From the NCBI RefSeq assembly GCF_012726345.1, contig NZ_PTXN01000011.1:74505-138504 (forward strand): 64,000 bases of DNA, in the 5' to 3' direction. The stretch comes from Marinomonas sp. UCMA 3892 (lineage in GTDB: Bacteria; Pseudomonadota; Gammaproteobacteria; Pseudomonadales; Marinomonadaceae). The notes beneath the pieces were generated by a model that ran no database searches, was not told where the DNA came from, and saw nothing but the letters and a program-made list of their open reading frames with translations. Shown here one piece after another: positions 51,556 through 60,872 of this stretch (positions are counted from its first letter, which is position 1; each line of letters opens with the position of its first letter). The position numbers and the translations under genes are program-made.

Positions 51556-53760
51556 ATGACATATCCTTGGGGAACAATATTAGGCTATTTTCTAGCTTTA
51601 TGTTTTTTACTCATATTTATATATGTCTATATTAGAATTAAAGTAGAAAGAAACATTTTTTTTCAACAGCTTGAACACGCTGAAAACTATAAAAACCAAT
51701 TAACATCATCGCTCGACGCTCTTTCTGATCCTATGTGGATTAAAGACAAAGACCAAACCTATATTTATTGTAATCCTGCATTTGAGCAATTTATCGGCCT
51801 ATCAAAACTAGAGATAATCGGTTACAAAGATGAAGAAATTCAATCTCAACACGTCCAGCTTAGTCAAAATATCATCCCTGCCATTACTTCAAATGAAGAA
51901 ACAGGAGCAACCGAAGAGTACGTTTGTTTACCCTGTGGCAACGTAGATTATTTTCAAGTCAGTACCGAACGCATATACGACATTAGCGACCAACTCTTTT
52001 CGTCGGTTGGTTATGCGCAAAAAATAACACCATTCAAAGAAAGGGAAAGCGAACTTGTCGATGCTGAAATACGCGTAAACGAAGCATTAAAGTTAACAAA
52101 AGTCGGCATTTGGGAATGGAATGTCAGCAAAGATATCTGGTTTGCAACTCCATCGTATTTCACTATGCTCGGCTATGCTCCCGTCGAAGGTATGGCAGAT
52201 AGAAAGGCTGAATTAGAAAAAATACACCCTGAAGATCGTCAGCATGTTATGGACAGCGTAAATAATATTCTGACCAGCAAAAGTGAATCAAATTATTACA
52301 AATACCAAGCTCGAATTAGGCATATAGACGGCAACTATCGATGGATAGGCGTACGTTGCATTGTGACAGAATTTGATCAAGAAGATAAACCAGCTCGCAT
52401 GCTTGGCGTACGAATTGATATTGATGAAATTCAAAAGGCACATGATCAAGTCGAGTGGTTAGCACATCACGACTCATTAACAAAACTTCCAAACAGAGTT
52501 GCACTGAATAAGACATTCCATAAAATCATCAAACCTAATACAAAAATAGCATTACTATTTATCGACTTAGACCACTTCAAAAACGTCAACGACACACTTG
52601 GCCATAGTATAGGAGATCAGCTACTACTTACTGTTGCAGACAGAATGCGTACCTTGGTTAATAATATTGGTTATGTTGCACGACAAGGCGGTGACGAATT
52701 TATTATTCTGCTACCTGCAGATAATGAAGAATGTTTAATCGAAAAAACCTGTGCTATCAAAGAAGCTTTATCCGCGCGCTATAACATCGATCAGCATCAG
52801 TTTTTTATCACACCGTCTATCGGCGTGAGCCTATATCCGCGAAATGGAGAAGACTTCGACAGCCTGTATCAGCGAGCAGATGCCGCTATGTATCATGCCA
52901 AGCATACGGGCAGAAATCGATACGCTTTTTTCACCGAAGAAATGCAAGCTATTTCGACACGAGCACTTACATTAGGTAATGCCCTTCATGACGCCATAGA
53001 GCGACAAGAGTTTTCTTTACACTATCAGCCGCAAATTTCGCTCATCACAGGAAAAATAATCGGTGCGGAAGCACTCATTCGATGGCATAGCCTAGAATTA
53101 GGTCATGTCAGCCCAGGAGAATTCATTCCCCTTGCAGAAGAGAACGGACAAATTTTGGCCATAGGAGAATGGGTTTTACGAGAAACAGCGCGCCAACTAA
53201 AACAATGGCTAGAAGAAGGAATTACTCCTGTTAGAATTGCAGTAAACCTGTCATATGCCCAGTTTCAAGTAAATGACCTTCCTTCTATTGTGGAAGCAAT
53301 ACTCAACGAATACGCCGTACCTGCACAATACTTAGAACTTGAGCTCACCGAGCGCATTGCAACGAAAGATCCTGAGCACACAATAACAATACTAGAATCT
53401 TTTCAGCAACTTGGAATACACACATCCATCGACGACTTTGGTACAGGCTATTCATCATTGAGCTATCTCCAACGATTCCCCGTTTATAAGCTCAAAATCG
53501 ACCAGTCTTTTGTACGTAACATGACAACCAATACCAACGATCAAGTCATAGTAGGCACTATTATCCTACTCGCACAACAACTAGGCATGACTACAATAGC
53601 CGAAGGTGTGGAAACGAAAGCGCAACTAGAAATGCTCTACAATATTGGTTGCGATGATATTCAGGGGTATTACATCAGTCGGCCAATTCCAGCAGAAGAG
53701 TTCAAAATAGGTTTCTTGCAGAAAAAGCAAAGGTTTCTTGTCGCTCAAGACGAGCATTAA
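51556..53760 (+). CDS. Membrane PAS-PAS-GGDEF-EAL cyclic-di-GMP enzyme
   Basis: A 734-residue protein with one N-terminal membrane helix (about 8-26). It has two PAS regions: TSSLDALSDPMWIKDKDQTY near 55, and a PAC-type KYQARIRHIDGNYRWIGVR region. The GGDEF domain (ARQGGDEFIILL, catalytic motif intact) and the EAL domain (GAEALIRWHS, DDFGTGYSSLSYL and the ETKAQLEML end) both look catalytically complete. It could therefore make and/or break c-di-GMP. ATG at 51556 has GGTGGAG just upstream and is preferred to a TTG at 51523. Confidence 0.93.
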   Translation: MTYPWGTILGYFLALCFLLIFIYVYIRIKVERNIFFQQLEHAENYKNQLTSSLDALSDPMWIKDKDQTYIYCNPAFEQFIGLSKLEIIGYKDEEIQSQHVQLSQNIIPAITSNEETGATEEYVCLPCGNVDYFQVSTERIYDISDQLFSSVGYAQKITPFKERESELVDAEIRVNEALKLTKVGIWEWNVSKDIWFATPSYFTMLGYAPVEGMADRKAELEKIHPEDRQHVMDSVNNILTSKSESNYYKYQARIRHIDGNYRWIGVRCIVTEFDQEDKPARMLGVRIDIDEIQKAHDQVEWLAHHDSLTKLPNRVALNKTFHKIIKPNTKIALLFIDLDHFKNVNDTLGHSIGDQLLLTVADRMRTLVNNIGYVARQGGDEFIILLPADNEECLIEKTCAIKEALSARYNIDQHQFFITPSIGVSLYPRNGEDFDSLYQRADAAMYHAKHTGRNRYAFFTEEMQAISTRALTLGNALHDAIERQEFSLHYQPQISLITGKIIGAEALIRWHSLELGHVSPGEFIPLAEENGQILAIGEWVLRETARQLKQWLEEGITPVRIAVNLSYAQFQVNDLPSIVEAILNEYAVPAQYLELELTERIATKDPEHTITILESFQQLGIHTSIDDFGTGYSSLSYLQRFPVYKLKIDQSFVRNMTTNTNDQVIVGTIILLAQQLGMTTIAEGVETKAQLEMLYNIGCDDIQGYYISRPIPAEEFKIGFLQKKQRFLVAQDEH

Positions 53761-53866
53761 TAAACAGAAATCGATTGAATATCCTAAGCAAAACTCTTAC
53801 CTTTCTGGCGCTTATGCCAACTTGTCTATAAAATCCCAGAACTCAAACTATCCAAGGATTTTACCT

Positions 53867-55102
53867 ATGAAAAATGCCGTCTTAGGCATTCAAATGCTGT
53901 TTGTTGCATTTGGCGCTTTAGTGCTCGTCCCATTATTAACGGGACTAGATCCTAACGTTGCGCTTTTTGGCGCAGGTGTCGGTACACTCTTATTTCAATT
54001 AACCACACGCAGAACGGTTCCAATTTTTCTTGCTTCTTCTTTTGCCTTTATCGCACCCATTATGTACGGCGTCCAAACATGGGGAATTCCTGCGACTATG
54101 GGTGGCTTAATTGCAGCAGGTTTTGTCTATGTCGTTCTTGGTGGGTTTATTCGGCTCAAAGGTGCTGGCTTCATTCACGCCCTATTACCGCCAGTTGTTA
54201 TAGGTCCAATCATCATGGTTATTGGTCTTGGTCTAGCGCCCGTTGCAGTCAATATGGCGCTTGGGAAAGCCGGTGACGTACAAGCAATTGATGCCGATGT
54301 TGCTATTTGGATTGCTCTTGCCTCTTTGCTTACTACGATTCTAATTAGCGTATTCGCTAAAGGCCTTTTCAAATTGCTGCCTGTTTTTGGCGGTATTGTC
54401 GTAGGGTATGTCCTAAGTTTATTCTTCGGCATAGTCAATTTCGAACCGATCTATAATACAGCATGGTTTGCTATGCCAAACTTTACCGCACCAGAATTCA
54501 ACATTAATGCGATACTTTTTATGTTACCTGTTGCTATTGCTCCAGCGGTTGAGCATGTTGGAGATATTCTGTCTATTTCTAACGTTACCGGAAAAGACTA
54601 TCTCAAGAAACCTGGTCTACATCGCACTATTGCTGGCGACGGTATCGCAACGATGGCTGCCGCTATGGTTGGCGCACCACCAAATACGACTTATAGTGAA
54701 GTTACTGGCGCAGTGATGCTTACCAAGGCATTCAATCCTGTCATCATGACATGGGCCGCTATTGCAGCCATTGTTCTTGCTTGGGTTGGTAAATTAGGTG
54801 CAGCTCTGCAAACTATCCCATTACCTGTAATGGGTGGCATTATGATTCTATTGTTTGGTTCTATTGCCGCGGTAGGACTAAATACCCTGATTAAGAATCA
54901 AGTTGACCTTCATAAGTCGCGTAACTTAATCATTGTAGGTGTTACTTTAGTATTTGGTATCGGTGGTATGGCCTTTGGTATTGGTGAGTTCAGCCTTCAA
55001 GGCATCAGCCTATGCGGCATCGTCGCGATCACGCTGAATTTAATTTTACCGAAAGACATCGGCGATAATCACATCGTCGACAAAGCACAAATGGAAGAAT
55101 AA
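53867..55102 (+). CDS. uraA: Uracil permease, NCS2 (UraA) family
   Basis: A 411-residue inner-membrane nucleobase:H+ symporter with about 14 hydrophobic segments. The NCS2 motifs are present: AIAPAVEHVGDIL (key Glu in helix 8) and GAPPNTTYSEVTGAV (helix 10). ATG at 53867 has AAGGA upstream; the longer in-frame extension back to 53738 is hydrophilic and overlaps the previous gene, so it is rejected. A terminator follows at 55131. Uracil is the most likely substrate. Confidence 0.9.
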   Translation: MKNAVLGIQMLFVAFGALVLVPLLTGLDPNVALFGAGVGTLLFQLTTRRTVPIFLASSFAFIAPIMYGVQTWGIPATMGGLIAAGFVYVVLGGFIRLKGAGFIHALLPPVVIGPIIMVIGLGLAPVAVNMALGKAGDVQAIDADVAIWIALASLLTTILISVFAKGLFKLLPVFGGIVVGYVLSLFFGIVNFEPIYNTAWFAMPNFTAPEFNINAILFMLPVAIAPAVEHVGDILSISNVTGKDYLKKPGLHRTIAGDGIATMAAAMVGAPPNTTYSEVTGAVMLTKAFNPVIMTWAAIAAIVLAWVGKLGAALQTIPLPVMGGIMILLFGSIAAVGLNTLIKNQVDLHKSRNLIIVGVTLVFGIGGMAFGIGEFSLQGISLCGIVAITLNLILPKDIGDNHIVDKAQMEE

Positions 55103-55130
55103 TACTTTCACCTTAAAGCAGCACCATCTA

Positions 55131-55160
55131 AAACGGTCCCAAATTGGGGCCGTTTTTTTA
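55131..55160 (+). terminator. Rho-independent terminator of uraA
   Basis: Stem AAAACGGTCCC / GGGGCCGTTTT with a 5-nt loop and a T7 run, 28 bp after the stop. Confidence 0.93.
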
Positions 55161-55258
55161 GTGACCTAATCACAGAAAATACACAAAAATATCCAACTAA
55201 CCAAATATTAAGTTTTATTAAATCTATTGCATATTTACCTTCATCCTGAAATCATAAA

Positions 55259-55273
55259 TGATAACCATTATCA
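55259..55273 (+). promoter_or_regulatory. Fur box upstream of the FecI-like sigma gene
   Basis: TGATAAC-C-ATTATCA matches the 7-1-7 Fur consensus TGATAAT-N-ATTATCA at 13 of 14 positions. It ends 18 bp before the sigma factor ATG, where bound Fur would block the promoter, so the cluster should be expressed under iron limitation. Confidence 0.9.
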
Positions 55274-55291
55274 AATGATAGGTTTTACGAT

Positions 55292-55801
55292 ATGAATAGA
55301 GATTTACAACTCCAATTCACTCAGCTTTATGAAATGCATCAAGGATGGCTATCTAATTTTCTTCGCAAGCGACTTAATTGCTCACACAAAGCCGCGGATT
55401 TAATGCAAGACACCTACTTGAAAGTATTGGTTAGTGGGAAAATACCGCCTACCGAATACGCACGCCAGTATTTAACCTGTATCGCTAAGGGTCTAGTTGT
55501 TGATCAATATCGTCGGTGGCGTATTGAGCAGGCATACTTGGAATCAATCAGCCACCTTCCTGAAGAGCATCATTCATCACCAGAAAAACGCCTTGAAGTT
55601 ATCGAGACCTTAATAGAGATAGATACGCTATTACACCAAGTATCGGAAAAAGCACGACAAGCATTTCTACTGCGCAGACTAGAAGGGCTGTCCTATTCCG
55701 ACATTGCAGTGCAATTAAACGTATCAATATCTTCTGTAGAGAAATACATCGCCAAAGCATTACAAGCGTGTGCCATAGCCATGATGGAGAGACACAAATA
55801 A
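55292..55801 (+). CDS. ECF sigma factor, FecI type
   Basis: A 169-residue RNA polymerase sigma factor. Region 2 is HKAADLMQDTYLKVLVSGKI and region 4 is FLLRRLEGLSYSDIAVQLNV followed by SISSVEKYIAKAL. This fits the FecI/FpvI/HasI iron-starvation group. Its likely targets are the downstream receptor and secretion genes. A Fur box lies directly upstream, and the stop overlaps the FecR-like start by one base (TAATG). Confidence 0.93.
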   Translation: MNRDLQLQFTQLYEMHQGWLSNFLRKRLNCSHKAADLMQDTYLKVLVSGKIPPTEYARQYLTCIAKGLVVDQYRRWRIEQAYLESISHLPEEHHSSPEKRLEVIETLIEIDTLLHQVSEKARQAFLLRRLEGLSYSDIAVQLNVSISSVEKYIAKALQACAIAMMERHK

Positions 55802-56742
55802 TGCAGCCAAACCAAATTGATCTAGAACGCATTCAACAGGCGGCACATCTAATGGCAAGACTCTGGTCAGACGAACCATCCAAACATGATCAGCACGCTT
55901 GTAATAAATGGCGAGCCGCCGACCCTGACAATGAAAAAGCATGGCAATGCCTGATACAAGCACAGGCACATTTCGGTGATGCTCCGAAAGAGACGATTCA
56001 AATCATAGCTCGAAGCCGAAAAATGTCTCGTCGTCATGTTTTAAGTTTAATGGGGCTTTCTGCTGGAGGGCTCTTCTTCGCTGGCGGCTATATACATAAT
56101 CGGTCCATAAGCTCTCACGCCTCTTACTATAAGAACCTAGCCACAGCGACAGGGGAAGTAAGAAGCTTTCCATTAAGCGATATCAATAAACTAGTTATGA
56201 ATACAAAGACCACTCTTGCTATGCCAACAGAACATCAATTTAAACTTGATGACGGTGAATTCTTCCTCGATGTATCACAAGCAACGCCTTACCAAATAGA
56301 AACAATGGATGGCACGATTTCTTTTCATCAGGGCAAGCTTAATATTCGTCGTACCGATGACATCACCCGTGTTAGCGTGTTCTCAGGCCAAAACGTCCAA
56401 TTGATTGGCAAGCAAATGCATAACCCACTGTCAATAAAGCCTGGTGAAAGTATCTCTTTCAATACCCTCAATACGTCCCGTATATCTAATACAGACCCCA
56501 ATACCATCGGCTGGGTTACCGGCAAGCTGGTAGCACAACGAATGCCCCTCACCGATTTTATACATGAGCTAAGTCGTTACCGAAAAGGCATAGTCAGAGT
56601 GGCACCAGAGCTCAGGCAGCTGGCCGTCACGGGCGTATTTTCTATAGACAATACAGATCAAATTTTGCAACAGCTACAAGCAAGCCTCCCCATCAACATT
56701 TACCAATTAACTCCTTATTGGGTCAACGTGACAGCAAGCTAA
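55801..56742 (+). CDS. FecR-type anti-sigma / sigma regulator
   Basis: A 313-residue inner-membrane signal transducer. The N-terminal cytoplasmic anti-sigma part (AAHLMARLWSDEPSKHDQ, then NKWRAADPDNEKAWQC) matches the FecR motif. A single membrane segment (about 80-98, VLSLMGLSAGGLFFAGGY) leads to a periplasmic FecR domain and a C-terminal part (QLAVTGVFSIDNTDQILQQL) that would touch the receptor's signalling domain. ATG at 55801 overlaps the sigma stop, giving coupling; an earlier codon at 55768 lies inside the sigma gene and is rejected. Confidence 0.93.
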   Translation: MQPNQIDLERIQQAAHLMARLWSDEPSKHDQHACNKWRAADPDNEKAWQCLIQAQAHFGDAPKETIQIIARSRKMSRRHVLSLMGLSAGGLFFAGGYIHNRSISSHASYYKNLATATGEVRSFPLSDINKLVMNTKTTLAMPTEHQFKLDDGEFFLDVSQATPYQIETMDGTISFHQGKLNIRRTDDITRVSVFSGQNVQLIGKQMHNPLSIKPGESISFNTLNTSRISNTDPNTIGWVTGKLVAQRMPLTDFIHELSRYRKGIVRVAPELRQLAVTGVFSIDNTDQILQQLQASLPINIYQLTPYWVNVTAS

Positions 56743-56762
56743 GTACAATCCTTAAATAAAAG

Positions 56763-56777
56763 TGATAATTACTTTCA
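56763..56777 (+). promoter_or_regulatory. Second Fur box, upstream of the TonB receptor
   Basis: TGATAAT-T-ACTTTCA matches the 7-1-7 Fur consensus at 12 of 14 positions, 73 bp before the receptor ATG. The receptor would then be under both Fur and the FecI-like sigma factor. A FecI-type promoter was not resolved by eye. Confidence 0.65.
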
Positions 56778-56850
56778 TTTTCTTTTGCGGGTTTTCCATC
56801 TTCACTCGGTATGAAGGGTATAGACACTAATTCAGCCGAGATGTTAAAGA

Positions 56851-59800
56851 ATGAAACACCAAAAACAGCCCCTCTTCAAACCATTAATGCTGGCCATACC
56901 ATTAAGCGTTTCCGTCGCATTACATGGAATTTCTCCCGTTTTAGCCGCAGATAACATGGCCCAAGTAGACAGTCGCTACTATTCCATTCCGGCAGGCTCT
57001 TTAGATTCAGTACTGAATCAATTTGCATTAACCGCTGATGTGAGTTTATCCATTAACTCTGCCCTTACCACAGGCAAACGCAGCTCTGGCCTTAACGGCG
57101 ACTACACACAGGACGCCGCACTGGCAAAGATTCTGGCAAATACCAATCTGGTTGCCCAACAAACTCAAAATGGCAGTTACATCGTAAAATCCGAGCAAGG
57201 AGATGACGGAGTCAATCTTCCTACCATTACCATTGAAGACAACAACGCAATGTCTGATATGAGTGCCCGTGATCAAAAGGGCTATGACGACGTATACGAC
57301 AAAAACACCTCCACGACCTTTATTGGTAAAACCGAGGTGGAACGTTATAAGGGCACCACCCCATCCGATTTACTACAAGGCGTTCCCGGCGTATTCAGTG
57401 GCGAAGCTCGCAACAGCGGCGCACTCGATCTAAACATTCGTGGCGTTCAAGGCCCTGGCCGTGTTCCGGTAACAATTGATGGCACAGAACAAGCGCTGAC
57501 AGTATGGCGTGGCTACAACGGCGCGACTAACCGCAATTACATCGACCCAAACCTTATTGGCAATGTTCAAATTTACAAGGGTGCCACCAATGAGCGTGAC
57601 GTACATAGCGGTGTTGGTGGCGCCATGGTGGTCAAAACCCTGTCACCCGACGATTTAATCCGCGATGGTGAAACCTTTGGCGCAGAATTCAAAATAGAAG
57701 GCAGTAGCAATGCTACAGGAGAACGAGTACCCGCTCTTCATACTGGCGAATTAGCGACAGATGTCGACGGTTACCCTGCCGGAAGCGCTTACCCCTATGC
57801 CGACAAAACCTTACGAGTTAATTTAAAAAGCAAATCGGATAGCGATAACAACCCATTAAATGGCGGCGACTATGCCTACCGAGTCGCAGCGGCCAAAAAG
57901 AGTGAACACTTTGACGTGCTCGCTGCTTATGCTTACCGAGAACGAGGCAATTATTATTCAGGGAAAAATAATACGGGCTACTATAACAATCCCAGCGCAG
58001 CTGACACCCGAGACTACATCACCTCACTTGCCCAATATTGGCAGCCTGGCGACGAAGTGACCAATACCTCCAGCTTAATGGAGTCTTGGTTATTAAAAAC
58101 CACATGGCACATTGATGACGACCAAAAAATTGGTTTCAACTTCCGCCAATCTGATTCCACTTATGGCGAAATCATGCCGTCCAGAATCAACAACCAAAGC
58201 GACCGCAGTGCCATTCAATGGCCACTTAGTGAAGTCACGGCAAAAGCGTACAATATTGAATACAGCTACAAACCCATAGACAACCGCTGGATCGATTTTA
58301 ATGCCAATCTTTGGCGAACTGATACCGTCAGTGATACCTACACCTCCGGTGGCTTCCCTAACCAAACCTTACCCTCCGATACATCAGGCGTACTCTATGA
58401 TAACGCTGCAACCAATGCCAACAGCACCCGCGACGGTATCACCCTTAGTAACAAAATGAACCTTACCGATACTCTAGACCTAACACTTGGCGGTCGTTTT
58501 CAGCACGAAAAGCTCACATCCGATGACGAATATAACGAAGCAGCCAGTGCTGGCTGGCGAATGCTGCCACGCGCTGGTCGACGGGAAGAGTGGGAAACCA
58601 ATTTTGATTTTGCTTGGCGCCCTACCGATAAGCTCAAACTCAATGCCGGCATGACCTATTCCGCTTATTGGGCGTTTGATGATTTCCTCGCGGCTCATCC
58701 TGGTGAGTTTAGCCAAAGTACTACCGATTATTACAATATTTCTTACAGCACAGGATATGTCCGTACAGATGAAGAAATTGCAACATTAGTTGCTGAAAGA
58801 ACAGCCTTCTTTAAAACATATTTAGATTCTGGGGCTATAAGCCAAGCAGTATATGACCAAATTGTTGCTGGTATTTCATACGATAAAACAGTTATTGAGA
58901 ATACTTACAACAACTATGCAACTTGGAAGCCCGATGCTGATGGCAATTACGACCGTGCCGACAACCCTTGCCTAAATGGTGAGCTAGCAGGAAAAAACGT
59001 CGTTTCATGTCAAACGAATCCTGTGAATAACATATCCATCGCAGAAGCTAAAAAGCACAAAGACCATGGCTGGGTGCCTCATGCAGGTATCAGTTATCAA
59101 TTCACCGATTACAGCAGAGCTTATCTAACTTATACAGAAACCTTGCGCTACCCAAGCATGTTTGAAAGTACCATGGCATTTTCCGCGTCTCAAAACCCTT
59201 ACGGCGTCAAGCCAGAACACGCCCATAACTGGGAGCTGGCTTATGTACATGATTTAACCCAATGGTTTTCTAGCGCAGAGCATGCCGACGTCAAAATTGC
59301 CTACTACGACAACCTCACTGAAGACGTTATCGAACGAGACAGCAATTTTAAATTTAACAATGTCGACGAGCAAAAAATCCGTGGTATAGAACTCAGTGCT
59401 CGTTATGACAATGGCCGATTTTTCACTGGTTTAGGCATGAATTACACCTTACAAAATGAAATCTGTGATGAAGACAGCGCGGCAATGTTGTCCAAAAATG
59501 ACATGGCACGGGCTGTTGATAACCCGATTCCTCGCTGCTTCAAATACGGCTTTCCTAATGGTTACCAACTCGCTCAAGCTACTCCAGAGCTTTCCGCCAA
59601 CTTATCACTAGGAGGCCGTTTTATGGATCGTCGTTTAGAAATAGGCGGACGAGCCACCTATTACAAAGGCTACGAAAACAGTGATCTAGATTGGTACATC
59701 GCAAACTCTTATAGGGCAGGTGAACTTGGTTATGTTTATTTCTATAACACGCCTTATAGCTGGGGTGACACGCTCATCTTCGACGCCTACGTCCGCTATA

Positions 59801-59934
59801 AAATTAATGAAATCTTTGATGTGGAGTTCACCGGTTCAAACCTAAGCGACCAATATTACGTGGATCCAGCTACTCGATCTGCCGTGGCCGCGCCGGGACG
59901 CACATTTAAACTGGGTTTAACAGGCCGCTTTTAG
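56851..59934 (+). CDS. TonB-dependent transducer/receptor with STN signalling domain (hemophore/haem type suspected)
   Basis: A 1027-residue outer-membrane receptor. Its parts in order are a signal peptide (about 1-33, ending VLAADN); an STN domain (about 43-112, YYSIPAGSLDSVLNQFALTA); a candidate TonB box near LPTITIEDN (about 123-131); a plug (about 150-265, TPSDLLQGVPGVFSGEARNS onward, with LNIRGVQGPGRVPVTIDG); and a barrel ending GRTFKLGLTGRF with terminal Phe. STN plus an upstream FecI/FecR pair means cell-surface signalling. The downstream Slam and small secreted protein point to a hemophore-type ligand, as in HasR or HphR. An A/T-rich loop segment is noted in the findings. The ligand is inferred, not shown. 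Confidence 0.9.
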   Translation: MKHQKQPLFKPLMLAIPLSVSVALHGISPVLAADNMAQVDSRYYSIPAGSLDSVLNQFALTADVSLSINSALTTGKRSSGLNGDYTQDAALAKILANTNLVAQQTQNGSYIVKSEQGDDGVNLPTITIEDNNAMSDMSARDQKGYDDVYDKNTSTTFIGKTEVERYKGTTPSDLLQGVPGVFSGEARNSGALDLNIRGVQGPGRVPVTIDGTEQALTVWRGYNGATNRNYIDPNLIGNVQIYKGATNERDVHSGVGGAMVVKTLSPDDLIRDGETFGAEFKIEGSSNATGERVPALHTGELATDVDGYPAGSAYPYADKTLRVNLKSKSDSDNNPLNGGDYAYRVAAAKKSEHFDVLAAYAYRERGNYYSGKNNTGYYNNPSAADTRDYITSLAQYWQPGDEVTNTSSLMESWLLKTTWHIDDDQKIGFNFRQSDSTYGEIMPSRINNQSDRSAIQWPLSEVTAKAYNIEYSYKPIDNRWIDFNANLWRTDTVSDTYTSGGFPNQTLPSDTSGVLYDNAATNANSTRDGITLSNKMNLTDTLDLTLGGRFQHEKLTSDDEYNEAASAGWRMLPRAGRREEWETNFDFAWRPTDKLKLNAGMTYSAYWAFDDFLAAHPGEFSQSTTDYYNISYSTGYVRTDEEIATLVAERTAFFKTYLDSGAISQAVYDQIVAGISYDKTVIENTYNNYATWKPDADGNYDRADNPCLNGELAGKNVVSCQTNPVNNISIAEAKKHKDHGWVPHAGISYQFTDYSRAYLTYTETLRYPSMFESTMAFSASQNPYGVKPEHAHNWELAYVHDLTQWFSSAEHADVKIAYYDNLTEDVIERDSNFKFNNVDEQKIRGIELSARYDNGRFFTGLGMNYTLQNEICDEDSAAMLSKNDMARAVDNPIPRCFKYGFPNGYQLAQATPELSANLSLGGRFMDRRLEIGGRATYYKGYENSDLDWYIANSYRAGELGYVYFYNTPYSWGDTLIFDAYVRYKINEIFDVEFTGSNLSDQYYVDPATRSAVAAPGRTFKLGLTGRF

Positions 59935-59950
59935 CGACCCGTTAGCAAGG

Positions 59951-60002
59951 ATGGCACTGCACAAGTAGTGTCATGGCAACCGTGTTTTCATTGGGAAAAC
60001 AC
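59951..60002 (+). promoter_or_regulatory. Two tandem hairpins upstream of the secreted-protein gene
   Basis: ATGGCACT/AGTGTCAT (59951-59974, 8 pairs) and GTGTTTTC-ATTGG-GAAAACAC (59982-60002, perfect 8-bp stem) fill the receptor-cargo gap. They have no U tail and end just ahead of the GGAG ribosome site. They are more likely 5'-end stabilisers or processing sites than terminators. Confidence 0.6.
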
Positions 60003-60023
60003 ACAACACAATGGAGTAATACA

Positions 60024-60791
60024 ATGAAAAAGTTACAACTAGTAAGCGCAATGTCTCTCGCTCTTGGCACTTTAGTATTTTCAGGCATGGCAAGTGCAGC
60101 CGTCGTGGGTGAATCCAGCAATACGAACTATGTAAAAGTAGGGACAGCCACCGTCAATGGTGGTCCTCATACCTCTGGCGGCGCAGGTATTGGTGTGAAT
60201 GCTACAGGTATTGACAAGTTAGTGAACTTTCAGGGATTAACAGCTTACGGCGCTAAGGATGCTCAAGATGTCTACACCTTAAACTTCCCTTACACTGGCT
60301 CTCCAACCAGCCACGATAATCTCGGAGTATTCAACTTCGCTCAAGTAGGTACCAGCGATGTATGGGTCGGTGAGTGGTCAGCCTATGGCACCAGCGGAGA
60401 TTCAACTCGTACCGTTTACTATGCCGGAGCAAATGCAGACACCTCTGTGCCAACCTCTGGTACGGCCACCTATACAGTCGTGGGTATCAATAACTACAAT
60501 GGCACAGCTGCAAGCTTGCTAAACGGTACATTAACCGCTGACTTTGCTGCAGCAACACTAACAGGCAGCATGGCGAACACAAATGGCCTTACTGTTGATA
60601 TTGGTACAGCTACCATTAATAGCGATGCTTCTGTTACTGGCTCAGATGCAACAGCAAGTATTTCAGTAATCGAAGTCGCTTCTGCTGGTGACGTTTCAGC
60701 TCAATTCTACAATGGCCAAGCAGATCTAGCGGGGCTTGTTGACTTTGCTGGAACTGAATACGACACCGCATTTGGCGGCTCTAAAGACTAA
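60024..60791 (+). CDS. Small secreted hemophilin-like protein, predicted Slam (type XI) cargo
   Basis: A 255-residue protein with a clear Sec signal peptide (1-25, ending GMASA) and no cysteine, so it is soluble rather than a lipoprotein. The N-terminal 'handle' half (about 26-140) holds the only two histidines, H49 and H97. The C-terminal part (about 142-255) is Gly/Ala/Thr-rich with alternating beta pattern (GTATYTVVGINNYNG, LNGTLTADFAAATLTGS) and ends AQFYNGQADLAGLVDF...YDTAFGGSKD. This fits the small TbpB-like barrel that Slam recognises in hemophilins such as HphA. It lies between a TonB receptor and a Slam gene. ATG at 60024 has GGAG eight bases upstream. Haem binding is inferred. Confidence 0.78.
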   Translation: MKKLQLVSAMSLALGTLVFSGMASAAVVGESSNTNYVKVGTATVNGGPHTSGGAGIGVNATGIDKLVNFQGLTAYGAKDAQDVYTLNFPYTGSPTSHDNLGVFNFAQVGTSDVWVGEWSAYGTSGDSTRTVYYAGANADTSVPTSGTATYTVVGINNYNGTAASLLNGTLTADFAAATLTGSMANTNGLTVDIGTATINSDASVTGSDATASISVIEVASAGDVSAQFYNGQADLAGLVDFAGTEYDTAFGGSKD

Positions 60792-60813
60792 GTCATTATT
60801 ATGATTTAACCTT

Positions 60814-60850
60814 AGCCGAGCATGATTATCCTGCTCGGCTTTTCTCTTTA
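60814..60850 (+). terminator. Terminator/attenuator between cargo gene and Slam gene
   Basis: AGCCGAGCA/TGCTCGGCT (9 perfect pairs, 9-nt loop) is followed by TTTTCTCTTT, 22 bp after the cargo stop and 23 bp before the Slam ATG. It should stop most transcripts and leave the Slam genes at a lower level, unless they have their own promoter. Confidence 0.88.
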
Positions 60851-60872
60851 CTGCCTATGATGAGCCATTTAC

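Noticed and set aside
56851..59934. Assignment of the receptor specifically as HasR or FecA
   Set aside because: The STN domain is shared by all signalling receptors. There is no HasA-type hemophore and no citrate-related neighbour, so only a general call is supported.
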